The notes: a model not told the origin generated them from the letters alone. Positions 36,641-49,494 are shown, counted from the first letter of the stretch. The stretch: 64,000 nt of DNA from Oxyruncus cristatus (GCA_013399855.1 VXAY01005987.1:838208-902207), one strand, 5' to 3'. Numbers and translations are program-made.

Positions 36641-38179
36641 AATCTGGTATAAAAATAGGAAAGTAAACTTATTTAAACACACACAAACCCAGACACATTG
36701 CTAGTAAAATTTTTATTGATGTTATGCAATATATTCCAAACACATCTCAAATATTGATTAAGAAAAAAATAGGTGAACACAGCAAATAAACATTTTTCCA
36801 ATTAAGTGAAAGCTCTTTAAAAGTTTAGGCTGTATTCATTAAAATTGGATTGCATTCTGACATTAACTAAAAGTGACTTTGTGGGGTTCCACATTTTTTT
36901 TTCCCAGTAATTTACATATAGAATGCAGCCATTTGCAAATCAAAGTACACTTTTTGTGCCACCTGTACTGCAAATTCAACATGGACTCTCAACACAAATT
37001 TCACTTCTCAGGACTGTCTCTTGCGTGGGACTACTCCGTGTCCTCCACGATGCTTCACAGGAGAGAGAGCTGCTATTCCCACATGCCCCTGCACACATCA
37101 TCCTTACTCTCCACAGCAACCCATGTGGTTCCCTCCTCAGCAGTAGAGATGGGAGCACCTGGTGGTCTTTCTCAAATACACATACTGAGAGCTATTTGCT
37201 CCTCTTCTCCTGGAGAAGGAAGCTGGAATACTTTGAGGAGGGAGTCCAACCCATTTCTGTGCAAGCACTGCCAGAGCAATGCATAGTCTCGCTTTGTGCC
37301 TATCTCTGCACCCTACTTGGACACTGCTACAAGGCTCACATGTCAGACAGACCAAGTGACCTCAGCTGAGTCAGCTGAATTCAGGTGAGGTGGGTGAGCA
37401 ATAAAGTAGCCCACCAGGTAAGGTTTCCCCAACTCTTCTGGTCACCTCCTCCCTCAGCACTGTGTGCTCAGTGAGAGTAAGTTCTGTGGTGAACATCGAG
37501 ATGTCACAAAAATACTCCATTCAGGAAACCCTGGAGCCTTATGCCATTTCTGTGGATTAAATAGGCTCATAGTGTGAAAAAGCAGCACAGCCACTGCAAC
37601 AAAGGGCTAGATGGTGAAGTCATGGGAAGGTGACAGGACAGAACAGGAGCACAGCTCTCACTCCAGACAGCAGCAACCTACCAGAGGGGCTCAGCAGCTC
37701 GTAAAAGAGAACTCAGACTGCTGTGACGATCTGGAAGCTTATTATAGTGGCAGTGAAAGATGGAAGGTAACTAAACGGAAAAATCAGAAAAATTGCATTG
37801 CTTCAGCGTGGCTCTGAAAAATGGACTTTTCATATTAAGTCTGTGTGAAAAGAGGTGCTGAGATGCCAGTATATGTAAAAAGACTTCAGTATAACACATG
37901 AGGAGGGACATAACGAGCCAGTCTTTGAAGCCTGCTACTTTACTGCTGTACTGGCACTGTGGGGCAATCTTTCTTTCTTCCATGGACATGAGCAAATACA
38001 TTCAGCACTCTGGGGGATCAATATGCAAGGCAAGGTTATACCCTTCCCCCAGAGCTATTTTTCTGTCTATAATCATACTCTAATCTAGTTCATCTTCATC
38101 AAATATCATTGAGGGAGAAATTAAAGTTCATTTGTCTCCCCTTCCCCTGCAAAACGGGTATTGCTGGAATTCACATGAG

Positions 38180-38400
38180 CTGCATCTGCACTACCTACTA
38201 CTTGCATCAATTTTAATTCATTTTTTAAAAGCTATTGCTTGCACAAACTGCACAAATGACAGAATAGAATTGAATGGCTGCACACTATTTCGCAAGGGCA
38301 GGTGATTTCATCAATTCATCAGTTGGTGTGATTAACAAACAATCAATCAAAGTTCACCAATTTCATCTCAGTATTTCACCTAAAGATACTGTGAATTAGG
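38180..38400. other. Candidate conserved noncoding element
   Basis: The patch has TTTTAATTCA near 38211 and ATCAATCA at 38342-38349, whose reverse complement TGATTGAT is the composite site bound by PBX-HOX pairs. It also has repeated CATCAATTC and TCACCAATTTCATC segments. The motif density is suggestive, but no conservation evidence is available here. Confidence 0.18.
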
Positions 38401-39354
38401 TACTACATCTACCTTGAACTTGCTGTAATTTTAAACTGCTCCACTTTATCACAGCTCTTCATCTGAATGACTGGTGCCAGGAACTTGCCACTGTAGAATT
38501 AATAACATATTGACACTTCCATCCCCTCAGTCTATCTTTGAAGTTTGAAAGCAATATCTAGGAACAGATTATTTTACTTGGAAGCAATGACTATTTGTCT
38601 AAGACCACAATTCTCCTAATGTAAACAAAAGGACACATTTTGGCAGTAATAAATAGATCAAATTTGCCTGGCAAGTGTTGAGGGCCAGATGATATTGCTG
38701 GCCTCTCCACAAGGACTCTAGGGCACAGTGGAAGAATATTAATTGGTCTTTTTCCTTATGATTAAAATCACTGGGGATAGACTGCTCTATCCCAAGGCTG
38801 GTAGATGGGATCATGCGTCCAACTCCTTCTTGGAAAACACTATCATGATGCTGTTACCTTGTACCAGGGGTGGCTCCTTTCTTCCTCCATGTACCTGCAT
38901 GAATAGCGTCCCCTGCATCCCATGAGGGGTCAACACTACTTGTAGGAAGCAGAGTCCCAGAGTAAGATGACAGGGAAACACAAACAAGATTTAGAGGCAG
39001 CAGCTGTGAACTTCACAGGGTGCTCACTGCCACTCAGTTACTGCAAAGTACAGGCTGCATGTGCAATTCCTTCCTTGCCATTGCCCTCAGTGGGGCTGCT
39101 TCCCCTTGCCAAATGTTTATTCTGACAGTTCGCGCTGTAGAAATGAATGTGGGTTTTCACCTGGGTTTGAGCCAAGACATCCTACTGCCCACACAGAGTC
39201 TTCTGAGATACGAGTCCATGGTGCTGCATGTCTGAATTGCCTGCACAGCTGTGGATATCCCTTAAAGGTAGGACTCCAATTAGTTGGTCAAGCTGCCCTG
39301 TTTTGAGTGAAGCTTCAGGTTGAAGCCACCTGAAAGCATCCAACCCTCCAGTGT

Positions 39355-39645
39355 TATAGAATGGAATCATTAAGGTTGGAAAAGACTTCCAAGATCAAGT
39401 CCAACCTCAGACCAAATAGCACCATGACCACTAAACCATATTGCAAAATGCCACATCCACGCATTTTTTAAACACTTCCAAGGATGGTAACTTCACCTCT
39501 GCCTTGGAGAGCCTGCTTCAATGCTTAACCACCTTTTAAGTGAAGAAATCTTTCCCAATATCCAACTTGAACATCTCTTGGTGCAACTTGAGGTTATTTC
39601 CCCTTGTCCTGTTGCTAGCTGCCAGGAAGAAGAGGTCAATCCTCA
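39355..39645 (-). mobile_element. CR1 LINE 3' fragment
   Basis: Read on the plus strand it shows the reverse-complement CR1 3' end: TAGAATGGAATCATTAAGGTTGG, then AAAAGACTTCCAAGATCAAG, the CCACTAAACCAT block, CAAGGATGGTAACTTCACC, AAATCTTTCCCAATATCCAA and CCCTTGTCCTGTTGCTAG. It is the same subfamily type as the 3' end of the long copy at 24783-27235 (both have CATTAAG.TTGGAAAAGACTT). A possible second, very short CR1 terminus lies at about 39735-39760. Confidence 0.92.
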
Positions 39646-41404
39646 ATGGAAATTCTTACAGCTATAAATTACCCCTCAGCCTGGGCTGAACGCTGTCACT
39701 TAAAAACTACATGGGAGAGGAAGCAGATACCTCCTAGAATCATAGAACAATTTGGTTTGGACATGTTATTTTCTTAGCCTTCTCCAAAGGACAAAATATT
39801 TATTCCTACAACTGATAGCAATGAATATTTGGGAGGTACCATGACAGGATTCAGCCCAAAGAGCCATTAGGTCCCTATATCGAGTCACATGTGGCTCCCA
39901 GGGATAGGAATGAACTTTTACGGTCCACATCATTCACACACAGGTTAAGCTTATACATATATTAAGTTTGGGATGCCAGTTCCTCAGGAACACACCTCAG
40001 CAGAAATATTGCACTATTACAAGGAATTTTCAATCTATGTCCACTTTCTATGTGGAGCTTCTTTCACAAATCCCTTTATCTCTTCCCCAAATTGTTCATT
40101 CCTATACCAATCATTTTAGTGAGTGCTTCACATGGGACTATATCTTTTCCAATGGCTTTACACCAACAAGAACAAAGCAGTAACAGCGGAGAACATGAAA
40201 AGTCAGAGGGACAGTATCTTGTCTTATGAAAATACCCTACAAAAGTCAGAAACTGCAGCTAATACAGCTAATATAGCTTGAACATTCTCCTGAATGAAGT
40301 ATCAAATAAGTCTGATTATTCTTGGACAGCAATATACTTTTTCCCTTCATTGCAAAGTCTAATCCTGATGGTGATAAGGCAATACACAATAAGCAGAAGA
40401 ACATAATCATGTTTGAGGACAACAGTAAGAAACCATGCCCAAGCCATTTCCTGCTTTGTCACAAATGATTCCAACACTGTTTTGCTTTATGCTTCCTGGA
40501 AGCTGAAAACCAGTGTTTAATGTTTCAACCAGAGAACTGAATTAAACATAGTCTTTTGTCTATCTATATTATTAGTCAAGGATGAATTTTATAGCCTAAA
40601 GACATGGATAAGACGGATTAAAAAGGAAAGAAATGGTGGGAAGAGCTCTGCTTTGCAAGGGTTATGATAGAAAAAGGATGTGCGATTTTATTATAGTTGT
40701 CTTGTTCATGACTGAAGCCTCTATTAACCTAAACCACAATTAGAGCTATATTGACTGATGATGGAAAATGCCACTGGACTGGTTCTGCACTGGGACGACT
40801 GTCCTAAAAACCTTCTCTGCACTTCAATGTACATGCTTTCTTCAGGGCTCAAGCCACCCATGTTCACACAAGCTTTTGAAATTCTGCTATCCAACTGTAA
40901 TCATCTTTTTTCAGCCCAGAATCTGTTGTGATGATGTCTGAGGCAGGCAAGAGAAAAGCAGCCTCAGTTAGAGAGTCAATGCCTCTGTTAGAAGGTTAGT
41001 GGCACTAGGGAATAGATCTCCCATTGGCATACAGTTTGAAAAGCAAATGTACCTTCCATCTAGCACTGTCCCTACAATAAGCCATGATTGAGTGATCTTC
41101 CCATCCTTGCTTAAGTATTTGGGTGATTTGTGTCAGTATCTAAAATTCTTTACAAGATGCCTCAGCATAATGAAAAATAGCATGAGTTTTGATCCAGGAA
41201 GTTTCCAGGAGTATTTTATACACTGCAATTGACTGAACTTTCAGATTAAAGACCCATCTTCAGCCATCTTTGATCTGGTGTGCATCATTTAATTACTAAC
41301 TCAAGCAGCTGCTATTTCCCAGAGGAAACGAGAGGTTTTATAACAACCAGAAAGGTAAGAAGAAACAAATAGAACATGGAGATCAGTAAAGAGAATGAAA
41401 TAGT
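39646..41404. other. Unique stretch
   Basis: I see no gene, RNA gene or clear repeat. Frames are about 70 codons at most. Confidence 0.65.
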
Positions 41405-41625
41405 ACTGAGCAGTGAGAAGTTTTTTCACCCAGAGGGTGGTTGGGCACTGGAACAGGATCCCCAGGGAACTGGACACAGCACCAAGCCTGTCTGAGTTCC
41501 AGAAGTGCTTGGACAACACTGTCAGGCATGTGGTGTGATTCCTGGGGTGTCCTGTGCAGGGACAGGAGTTGGACTCAATGGTCCTGATGAGTCCCTTCTA
41601 ACTCAGCATATTCTATGATTCTAGG
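41405..41625 (+). mobile_element. CR1 LINE 3' fragment
   Basis: Diagnostic CR1 blocks occur in order: TTTTTTCACCCAGAGGGTGG, TTGGGCACTGGAACAGG, CCCCAGGGAACTGGACACAG, GCTTGGACAACACTGTCAGG, GGAGTTGGACTCAATGGTCC, and the end CATATTCTATGATTCTAGG. This subfamily differs from the other copies (its tail has GGTGTCCTGTGCAGGGACAG). It is 5'-truncated and non-coding. Confidence 0.92.
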
Positions 41626-43257
41626 ATAATATAAATATAGAGTATACAACATCAGGGAATAGTGTGCAAGACATCAGAAAGGTCTTTAGAGGACAAGCAG
41701 AAGATGTTTCACTTACACTGTACAAAGCAAGCAAGGCCACCTTGAACAAAAGAATGGAATCAGCATTATTTTATGCTCCTGATTCAATTGAGATATGACA
41801 AGAGGAGAGCAAAAACCAGAACAAAAGAAAACCCAAAGGATTATAAACTGTCCTAAGGGCTTAAAAGGATAAAAACCAGAAAATACATAAGCGTATAGAA
41901 ATTTTAAGCAAATACCATCTTCATAAAACAAGCAACACTGCCCTAGGAAATCACATAACATATCTTGCAGATCTTGGCTACTTTTGTAATCATCCAGGGT
42001 CTTCGTTACTTCACTGGCATTTTGGCATTATCTGATATTGTCCAAAATTGGCTCCGAATGCAGCAGTATATTTTGCACAGATGTAGAATTACACTGTCAT
42101 ACTGAGATATCCTACCCAGCAGTTAAGTATTATTACTGAGATTTTCTTATGTAAGTGCTTTAGGTTAAATATGGGATTTTCCAGGGTTCAGGGCCTGAAG
42201 CAGCTCTCTCTGAATAAAAAATTTGATTTCATACATGCATAAGGCAAATACAGTGTTATCAGTGAAACATGGTCCCTTATTAGGAAAAAGAAAAAAAGGA
42301 AAGAAAAGATTTATTACTATCTTTTTTTTTAGAAATAAATTGTTCCCTAAGAAGAATTGATTCTGCTGATTTCCTAAAGAAGAACTGACTTCTGCTCTCC
42401 ATTACATACATGTTGATTTGGAATTGCTTCTTACTTTAGAGAACAGCTTTTGAGATGAGCTTGTTCTTAGAGATTTACAAAGAATAAAACTGTTGTTCTC
42501 TAGTAATTATGGCTTAGACATTTTTTATTTTAGATTTTTAGCAAATTACATTAAAAACCCACATCCTTCAAGAAAACTATTCCTTAAGCTTTTTGACACC
42601 AGTTTCACTAAGTAGCAAAGAACACTTAAAATGAGCATTTTGGACCTTAGAAATATGACAATTAATGCTAAGAGAAGGGGAGGAATATTGTGATCTTGTT
42701 ACTGAGTAGAAGATCACAAAATTAAGAGAAATCTGGGAGGGGGAGATAAACTTGCCATCCCAAGCATGAGAGAGAATATATTCAGCAGGGTTATTCAAGC
42801 ACAGCCAATCAGCTTCAAAATCCTTGTTCTACTTCTAAGGTCTACAGCATGATTTCCATAAATGTAGTAAACATCCTGTTGCATATGGGAGAGCTTCCAA
42901 TCAAAGTGACTGTCATTAAGTTAGCATTGTTAATTCAGATTACAAGAAACAAAGAACAAACGGGAAACTCAATTTTTTAATTTTTTGTCACTTGGGGTGA
43001 AATAATTAGACTTTTTAGACTTGTGACTGTTTTCCTAAATTATATAAATGAGAACATGGGTAATTGTTAGATTAGGGGTAAAAAAACTGCTGGAAGGAAA
43101 ATAAAGTCTTAAGATTGAGGAACAGGTACTGCAGGAAAAGTTTCCATGGACTAGGACATCAGTTAGAAGTACGTGCCTAAGCACCTAAGAGGTTCTTATC
43201 AAGGACCAAGCCCCCATTGGCTTGACTGTCTTCAAAATATATCAAAAATCAATTTTC
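41626..43257. other. Unique AT-rich stretch
   Basis: Nothing recognisable beyond scattered A and T runs. There is no open frame above about 82 codons. Confidence 0.65.
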
Positions 43258-43262
43258 CTGTC
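43258..43262. repeat. Left target-site duplication of the solo LTR (CTGTC)
   Basis: CTGTC lies directly outside the LTR. The matching site on the right is TTGTC (44334-44338), four of five bases. A 5-bp duplication is the ERVL-type size. Confidence 0.5.
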
Positions 43263-43452
43263 TGTAGTGGGTTGACCCTGGCTGGATGCCAGGTACCCAC
43301 TAAAGCCACTCTCTCACTCCCCTCTGCAACTGGACAGAGGAGAGAAAAAAAAACCAAGCTAAGGATTCATGAGTTGAGCTAAGAGCTGGGAGAGGTCAGT
43401 TACTGATCACCTTCATGGGCAAAACAGACTCAAAGTGGGGATAGTACTTAAA

Positions 43453-43458
43453 TTTATT
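43453..43458 (-). terminator. LTR poly(A) signal AATAAA
   Basis: The minus strand reads AATAAA, about 190 bases before the LTR 3' end. The same element with the same surroundings (CTG.TAATAAATTTAA) occurs in the LTR at 3897-5045 at 4009-4014. This marks the R/U5 side of the LTR. Confidence 0.5.
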
Positions 43459-43739
43459 ACTAACAGGATCAGAGCAAAAGAGCGAGAAGTAAAATATCTT
43501 AAAAACACCTTCCCTGCAACCCTCCTTCCATCCACGTTCTCCCTCCTCCCTCTCAGCAGTGCAGGGGGATGCAGAATGGGAGTTACAGTCAGTTGTTCCT
43601 GCCTCTGCTCAGGTAGAGGAGTCCTCCTGCTCCTGTGGGGTCCCTCCCACAGGAGACAGTCCTTGATGGACCTCTCCAGCGTAAGTCCATCCCTCAGGCA
43701 GCAGTTCTTCCCAAACTGCTGTCCCGTGGGTCACTCCTC

Positions 43740-44035
43740 CATGGGGTGCAGTCCTTCTCCAAGGAGCTGTACCGGCATGGGTCCCCCACAGGGGCCACAA
43801 GACCTATCTGGGAAAAACCTCCTCCAGCGTGGGCTCCTTTCTCCATGGGCTGCAGGTCTCTGGCAGGACCCTGCTCCATCTTGAGCCTCCCACAGGATCA
43901 CAGCCTCTTTAGGATACCCATCTGCTCCAGCATGGGCTCCTCCATGGGCTGCAGGTGGGTCGCTGCACCCTGATGGTCCTCCATGGGCTGCAGGGCACAG
44001 CTGCCCCACCATGGTCTGCACCACGGGCTGCAGGG
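43740..44035 (-). repeat. Degenerate CTGCAGCCCATGG repeats in LTR U3
   Basis: Copies of the 13-base unit (plus strand CCATGGGCTGCAG) occur near 43739, 43843, 43942, 43981 and 44021, some with one or two changes. Spacing is irregular at roughly 40-100 bases. Repeated units in LTR U3 regions often bind transcription factors; which one, if any, is unknown. Confidence 0.7.
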
Positions 44036-44333
44036 CCTCAGCTCTGGAGCCTGGAGCACCTCCTGCCCCTCCTGCACTGACCTTGGTGTCTGCATTGTTG
44101 TTCCCATGTTCTCACTCTGCTCTTCCCTGGCTGGAAATTTCACCTGTGCAACAACCTTCTGTTCTCAAATATGTCATCACGAAGGTGTCACTGTTACTGA
44201 TTGGCTCAGCCTTGGCCAGCAGCAGGAAGCCCGTCCCTGCTTCACCAGACAAGGGAAGCTTTCAGAAGCTTCCAAAAGAAGCCACCCCTGTAGCCCCCCT
44301 GCTACCAAAACCTAGCCACAGAAAACCACCACG

Positions 44334-44338
44334 TTGTC
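44334..44338. repeat. Right target-site duplication of the solo LTR (TTGTC)
   Basis: It pairs with CTGTC at 43258-43262 with one mismatch, which helps to fix the LTR edge at 44333. Confidence 0.5.
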
Positions 44339-46448
44339 TTAGAGACAGACGTCTCAGCAGATCGGCATGCCATTGTGTTTATAGCATTACAAAAGAGGAG
44401 GAGTCTGAGGGAAAACAAACATAAGGAAACATCTTAACATCAAGTGAAAGGAATAATTACCAATATAAATAAGAAAAGTGGATGCCAAGAATTGTTACAA
44501 TAAGTGATAAAACCATTAATGAAAAACAAAATTGCTAAGAGAAAAAGAAAGGTAATAAGTTTCCAGAGGAGATAAATGTCATAAGACAAGGCAAGTTCCT
44601 TCCCTCTCCTGAGAAAAGATACCTCTGCACCAAAAACCTGAAAAAGAGGTGCTAAAATGGGACCAAAGATTGGAGTAATGCACCTCAAAACTTCGGAGTA
44701 TGATCCATTCTGCAGGGAAAGGGCTGGAGTCTACAGAATCTACAGACCACCCCAAACAACACTTTCAGGACTTCTCAGGGATCAGAAGGGAAGTGCCTAT
44801 CTGGGCTGAGGAGTTGCCTTAAGTAAACCTGCTGGTTTATCTCTGTGTTCTGTACAGTGCCTGTCTGTGATGTTCCCCTGTAATTGCCTCTCTAGAAAGA
44901 GCGGCACAAGAGCTTACGCAGGTCTGTACTGAAAGAGCACTTCCCTCCTCTCATGTAAAGCAAAAACATCACCTACTTACAATAATTCTCCTACACTTGC
45001 TTATGTGGAGGGGTATTATAATAACCAAAGCAAAAATAAACAGGACATGTCCATGGGCTAAAGAAAACCTTTCTGAGGCTTGACTTTAGGCTGGGCTTTA
45101 GAAAAATGCACATATAATCCAGGACACTACAGACTAGCTAACGTTAAATTAATACCCTGAGAAATACAGGTAGCAATGAACAGAGAAAAAAAAAAAAAAA
45201 AAAAACAAAAAACCACAACACTTTACCAGTATTTATTTTAGCTTGTAATCACACATATTATGTGAAGATAAAACCCCCTTCATAAAGACTAATGCAATTT
45301 CAGAGCTTGTTGGCAGCTTCTGTGTTTCTGCAGACTCAAAACCAGTCCAGCATGAATTGCATAGCAACTGACTGCATCAAATCCACTCACCAGGCCTCAA
45401 AATTCAGGCACTGGTCCTGAAATTCAGTACAAAGTTAAAGCGCCTGGTGAAACCATGGGCTGCTATGGAAAGAAGCGTTCTCCCCCCAGACTCCTGCCTA
45501 GCATCAGAAGTAGTAACCATGCAACCACAGCACCAGCTGGCACAACGACCTGCCTGACAGAAGATTAATCTGACAAAATAAGGTTTTCTATCTGATCAGT
45601 TGGCTGAACTGACTCGCTCTGCAGTCACAGATTGCTCAACCCAGTACAACATAAGCCAAGGAAACAGATGAGATGGTATAAGTGTGCCCCTCCTGAATGC
45701 AACCTCTACTCAAACCATGTTATGTGCAAAGCCAAACCTCACACTGAGATGTTCATAGGGGATAGGAGGGCAATATGTCAGTCTTTGCAACTATTTAATA
45801 ACTGAGCTTTATTTCAAAGAAAGTGCCATTTTCTTACTGTGACCATAACTGAGAGGTCTGCAGTCTAACAGCTGTTAGAAAGCAAAGACTTCAGACCAAT
45901 ATGGAGCTCCTGAAATTGGAACCTAAATGCAGAGCAAATACATATTTCTGCATAGAAAATTTGTAAGACTACGTCTAAGAAATTAATTGCACTTCCAGTG
46001 CAATACTACACATGAATTGACAAGCTTAGCAAATTTTCCTTAGTGGGACTGAGGAACTGCCATGTCTTCAAAGACAAGGTATTTTCACCAGCTGCACCTT
46101 TCTGAATGGAGAGGAGACACCTGCAGCATCATACTGTACTAGTGCCTAGCGTCAGATATACCCACCAGCCAATATAGGCTACTTTGGATTTTTCCCTATC
46201 AGCAGAATCCATCTTTGATTCAGATACAAATCAAACACTTTCTTATTCCTACTACTGAAAGAAATCCATATGGAAAAATGAATAGATGACTGTAACAGGT
46301 CATTAAAATATGACAGAAAAGGCAGTTCAGATACAAATTTAGACTCTGCAGTACTGTGTACATCTGATGACCAAAAAATGCATTAAATTAGCAAAAATTT
46401 ATGTACATGAGTGATAAAGATCCCCAAAACAAAAAGGCTTAAAAGTTA
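44339..46448. other. Unique stretch
   Basis: No gene is supported. A 20-base A run lies at 45186-45205. A segment at about 44815-44865 (AAGTAAACCTGCTGG, then TATCTCTGTGTTCTGTACAG) faintly resembles the R-U5 part of a class I LTR, but too little matches to call it. Confidence 0.6.
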
Positions 46449-46489
46449 CAGAATCACACAAAGGTTGGAAAGGACCTCTGAGATCATCA
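46449..46489 (-). mobile_element. Very short CR1 3' end
   Basis: ACAGAATCACACAAAGGTTGG followed by AAAGGACCTCTGAGATCATC is the reverse complement of the last 40 bases of a CR1. Extreme 5' truncation is normal for LINE insertion. Confidence 0.8.
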
Positions 46490-49400
46490 GTATTAGAAAA
46501 TATTAGAACCAAGCAAAAATATACGCCCTAATATGTTCCATTTTTCTATCCCTTCTTCTTGGGTGTAAAGGGACTGTTTCCAACACTAGCAAAGCATGCT
46601 TCCCGAATGGAAAATAGCTGCCAACAGATGAAACATTACAGCTGACACCATGCAAGTTTGGCTTGTTTCTTTATTCACTTGGGGGAGTTATCACACAAGC
46701 ATTTGCCTCTGGCAAACTGTTCTAATGCACATTGTGATAATGTCTCATTTTGACACAGACTGGCAAAAATTATGCATATTTTACATAGACACTATCTCAT
46801 GTTTTTCAAGGTCTGATCTTGGACATGGTTAATTGAAAACATGGGTCCCTTTATTCTTCATGCTTTGGTTGTCAGTCACCATCACACATTTCTCTACTGC
46901 AAGCCTTGCCTCCTCCATCTCTAAATCTCACTACTGTATGTTCTCCAAAGTGGAAGAGCCATGGAACAACAACCTGCTCGTATACTTGATTTATGCTGCA
47001 GTCCACCTTTTCTTAAAACAATAGATTTCACTCAGGAGCTTTGGTTTGCATGGCATGGAAAGTCAAGGGCATGATTTGCAAATGAAGTACATAATAAAGA
47101 GAACTTCAAATTAGCACACAAAACATGATACTCTTCTGCCTGTAATAGAGGGCGATTAATTTTGTGTTGTTAGAAGAAGTAGCTATTGGCTTTTTTTGAA
47201 ATCTACAGGTGACAGCAGGATCATGCTGGAGTTCATCCCTTCCCAGATACCCTTTGCATTTCTCTCCATGCACTTCTCCATTATGCGGAAAACCCCTGTG
47301 CTTCAGCCCTGGGTTACCCATCATACACTTCTTGTAAGCATGTCCCCAGTGCAAGACTCCTCCTGCCTTCTCCGTCCTTCCCAGGGAATCTCGGCCAGCA
47401 TGGGTGTTCACATGCCACCTGCCCACTGTGTGAAGTATCTGGGCAGTAGACATGTCTGCTAGAAGCATCCTTTATCACACAGCACTGAGTCCCATCCACA
47501 GCCTGAAGAGAGCCAGCTCATGCCTGCATATACTGTGAAGCACCTCTTCCATTTCTCCCCCAGACCTCCTTCTCTAACATTTCAGACTATCTATTGATAT
47601 CCCTGGTGATTTAAGATTCAAATATCTACGTACCTCCATTTTCCACCCCTTCCAAGGCTCTACACTTTGGAAGCAGAACTGTCACAGATACGCTCTGCAA
47701 ACAATAACTTCCCTCTGCTCCATCACTGGGAGACATCAGTCTTTGGAACCAAAAAGAAGTATGTTTAAACAAAAGAAACCTTCTTTCACTTTTCACTGCA
47801 TTTGGATTCTATCAGAAAATTTTTAAGTCATATTTTATTTTAAAACTGCGATATTATTGACTGCTCAATGGCACGTGTATAAATAGCAGGAGTGAATGAA
47901 TCAGAGCTCTGTAGCTGCAAAAACACACAAAAATAATTATGTTCTGTCCTTTACTGGTGTTTTCCCATTTTAGCATATCCACTGATGGTTACTCTTCACA
48001 AAGTACCAGGATAGTGAAAACTCCTACAGAGTCACTGGCTTCCTATTACTGCAATATTGCTGGAATCTGATGGAGTAGAGCCAATAATACTGTCAATATA
48101 ATCAAACAAAAAAATTCCTGGCAGCAATACGTAGAGATGGAAGGGAAGAACAAAATTCAAAAGATACCCAAGTGACAGCGTGTAAAATATGAGAGAAATA
48201 TCAAGACAAAGACAACTCCCATGATAAAGAGGAAGCAAGAGTCCCTTGCATTTTTTAGCTTCCTTCTTCTAACTTCCAGTTTAGTGCACTGAAATTTCTG
48301 GATTATGTAACCTCTTCAGTGACTGCACTTCTGTAATTAATTAAATATAAAAATGAATGACTGAATCAATATAGCTATTAATGATGATAGTACAGGCTAG
48401 AAAAGAAGCTGCATCTGCTAAAAAGGACATCACTGATGTAGTTGAGCAAGCCTTAAAATTATCAAAGCAGTAAGTTTCAGAGTCAAAACCTCTCAAACGA
48501 GGTTCTCATATTTCACATTGTCAAGATCATAAGAGAAGGCACACTTCATATTTTTTAAGATTGTCTTTGCAGCAATGAGTTAAGAGACAATTTTCTCTTT
48601 AAACGAAAGCTCAGATTCCAAACCCAAATTTTATGGCAAAGGATGAATTTTAAGATGTTCAGTTTTAGAAAATAGAAGACTTCTGCTAAATTATCTTTAT
48701 CGTACCATGTTCATGCTAAGAAATCAGCATTTTTTTCAAAATCTTAACACCTCTCTAGAAAAGATTATTTGAACATAGCTTTAATTACAAATGATATCAG
48801 GTTTTATTAGGCACGTTCCTAATCTTGCCCAAAGAAAATTATGAGCAGTTTTCCAGCAAGAACTGAATCCATCTCCAGAGAGATACACAAACATACTTAA
48901 ATCTCAGACCAGATAGAGTTTTAGGACTGTAAAAATATGGATGCTTATTAAGTTTCTACTTAACAGCACAGCCAATGTTTAAAAAAAAGCTCTAACTGTG
49001 CTCTTTTTCTGCCAGAAAAAGTGAACTTTACTGCCTTCAAGCAACTGTGGTCTGGAAAGCAACACTAGCCAACATCTATCACCGTCTAATGTTTAAACAA
49101 AAACACATTCTTCCTTTCTCAGACTTTCCTTTTTGCTATCCCCTATAAACTGAAATGTTTCTTTTCTTCCAGCCTTTCCTCAAAAAGCCCATGGCCTTGC
49201 ATGACAATGTGTTACTGACCCTCAAGCATGAGACTACATCAGCACACAGGATGGAGGGAGCCCTCTAATTAAGGTAAGAAAGACATGTTTTCGAAGGTCG
49301 TCCTTCTTGAAGAAACACATTTCTTCATAATTTCACCAGATACAACACATTTATGGTGCCAGCATAAAGTCAGAAGTTGATGCCTTCTCTTGTCCACTGC

Positions 49401-49494
49401 TTCACTTATATCTTAGTCACTGCTCTGCAAGGAAACATGTGCTGGTCTTCATTTCTGTGCCGGTCAGTAGAAGGTTTGAGTGGTATTAACTAAG
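46490..49494. other. Unique stretch
   Basis: No gene is supported. A 120-codon minus-strand frame (47468-47106) has no recognisable domain. A patch at about 47850-47960 (TGACTGCTCAATGGCACGTG, TATAAATAGCAGG) contains an E-box CACGTG and a TATA-like TATAAATA but nothing downstream that looks like a transcript start. Confidence 0.6.

Larger units (their letters stand above)
34631..39354. other. Unique stretch with candidate regulatory patches
   Basis: No gene is supported. About 36900-37370 is richer in G and C and has two overlapping plus-strand frames of 137 and 148 codons with no recognisable domain. Patches at 36530-36640 and 38180-38400 have the AATTA-rich texture of conserved noncoding elements and are listed separately. 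Confidence 0.6.
43263..44333 (-). mobile_element. ERVL-like solo LTR
   Basis: This LTR of about 1.07 kb reads on the minus strand from 44333 to 43263. Its 3' end is GGGTCAACCCACTACA; its 5' end is CGTGGTGGTTTTCTGTGG, where the first base was probably T (TG...CA ends) before mutation. A TATA-like TATTTGAGAA lies at about 44163-44172 and AATAAA at 43453-43458, in U3-R-U5 order. The body has at least five degenerate copies of CTGCAGCCCATGG between about 43740 and 44035. No internal retroviral sequence adjoins either end and the near-matching 5-bp flanks suggest a solo LTR left by recombination between two LTRs. The long open frames here (up to 149 codons) reflect its G+C content and repeated units, not a gene. 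Confidence 0.9.

Noticed and set aside
36873..37369. Overlapping 137- and 148-codon plus-strand frames
   Set aside because: No domain or signal peptide is recognisable, the two frames overlap in different phases, and no splice or promoter context supports either. Chance frames of this length are expected in the local G+C-rich patch.
39735..39760. Possible additional CR1 terminus (AGAATCATAGAACAATTTGG)
   Set aside because: Too short and decayed for a separate call. It is mentioned with the CR1 copy at 39355-39645.
43435..43973. 149- and 112-codon open frames in a G+C-rich region
   Set aside because: They fall inside an LTR whose other strand has the LTR signals. The openness follows from G+C content and repeated CCATGGGCTGCAG units, with no protein domain.
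44815..44865. Possible class I LTR R-U5 segment
   Set aside because: Only a short AAGTAAACC...TCTGTGTTCTGTACA resemblance, with no LTR edges, TATA box or flanking duplication.
47106..47468. 120-codon minus-strand frame with an 88-codon frame opposite
   Set aside because: Neither has a known motif, and overlapping open frames on both strands suggest composition rather than coding.
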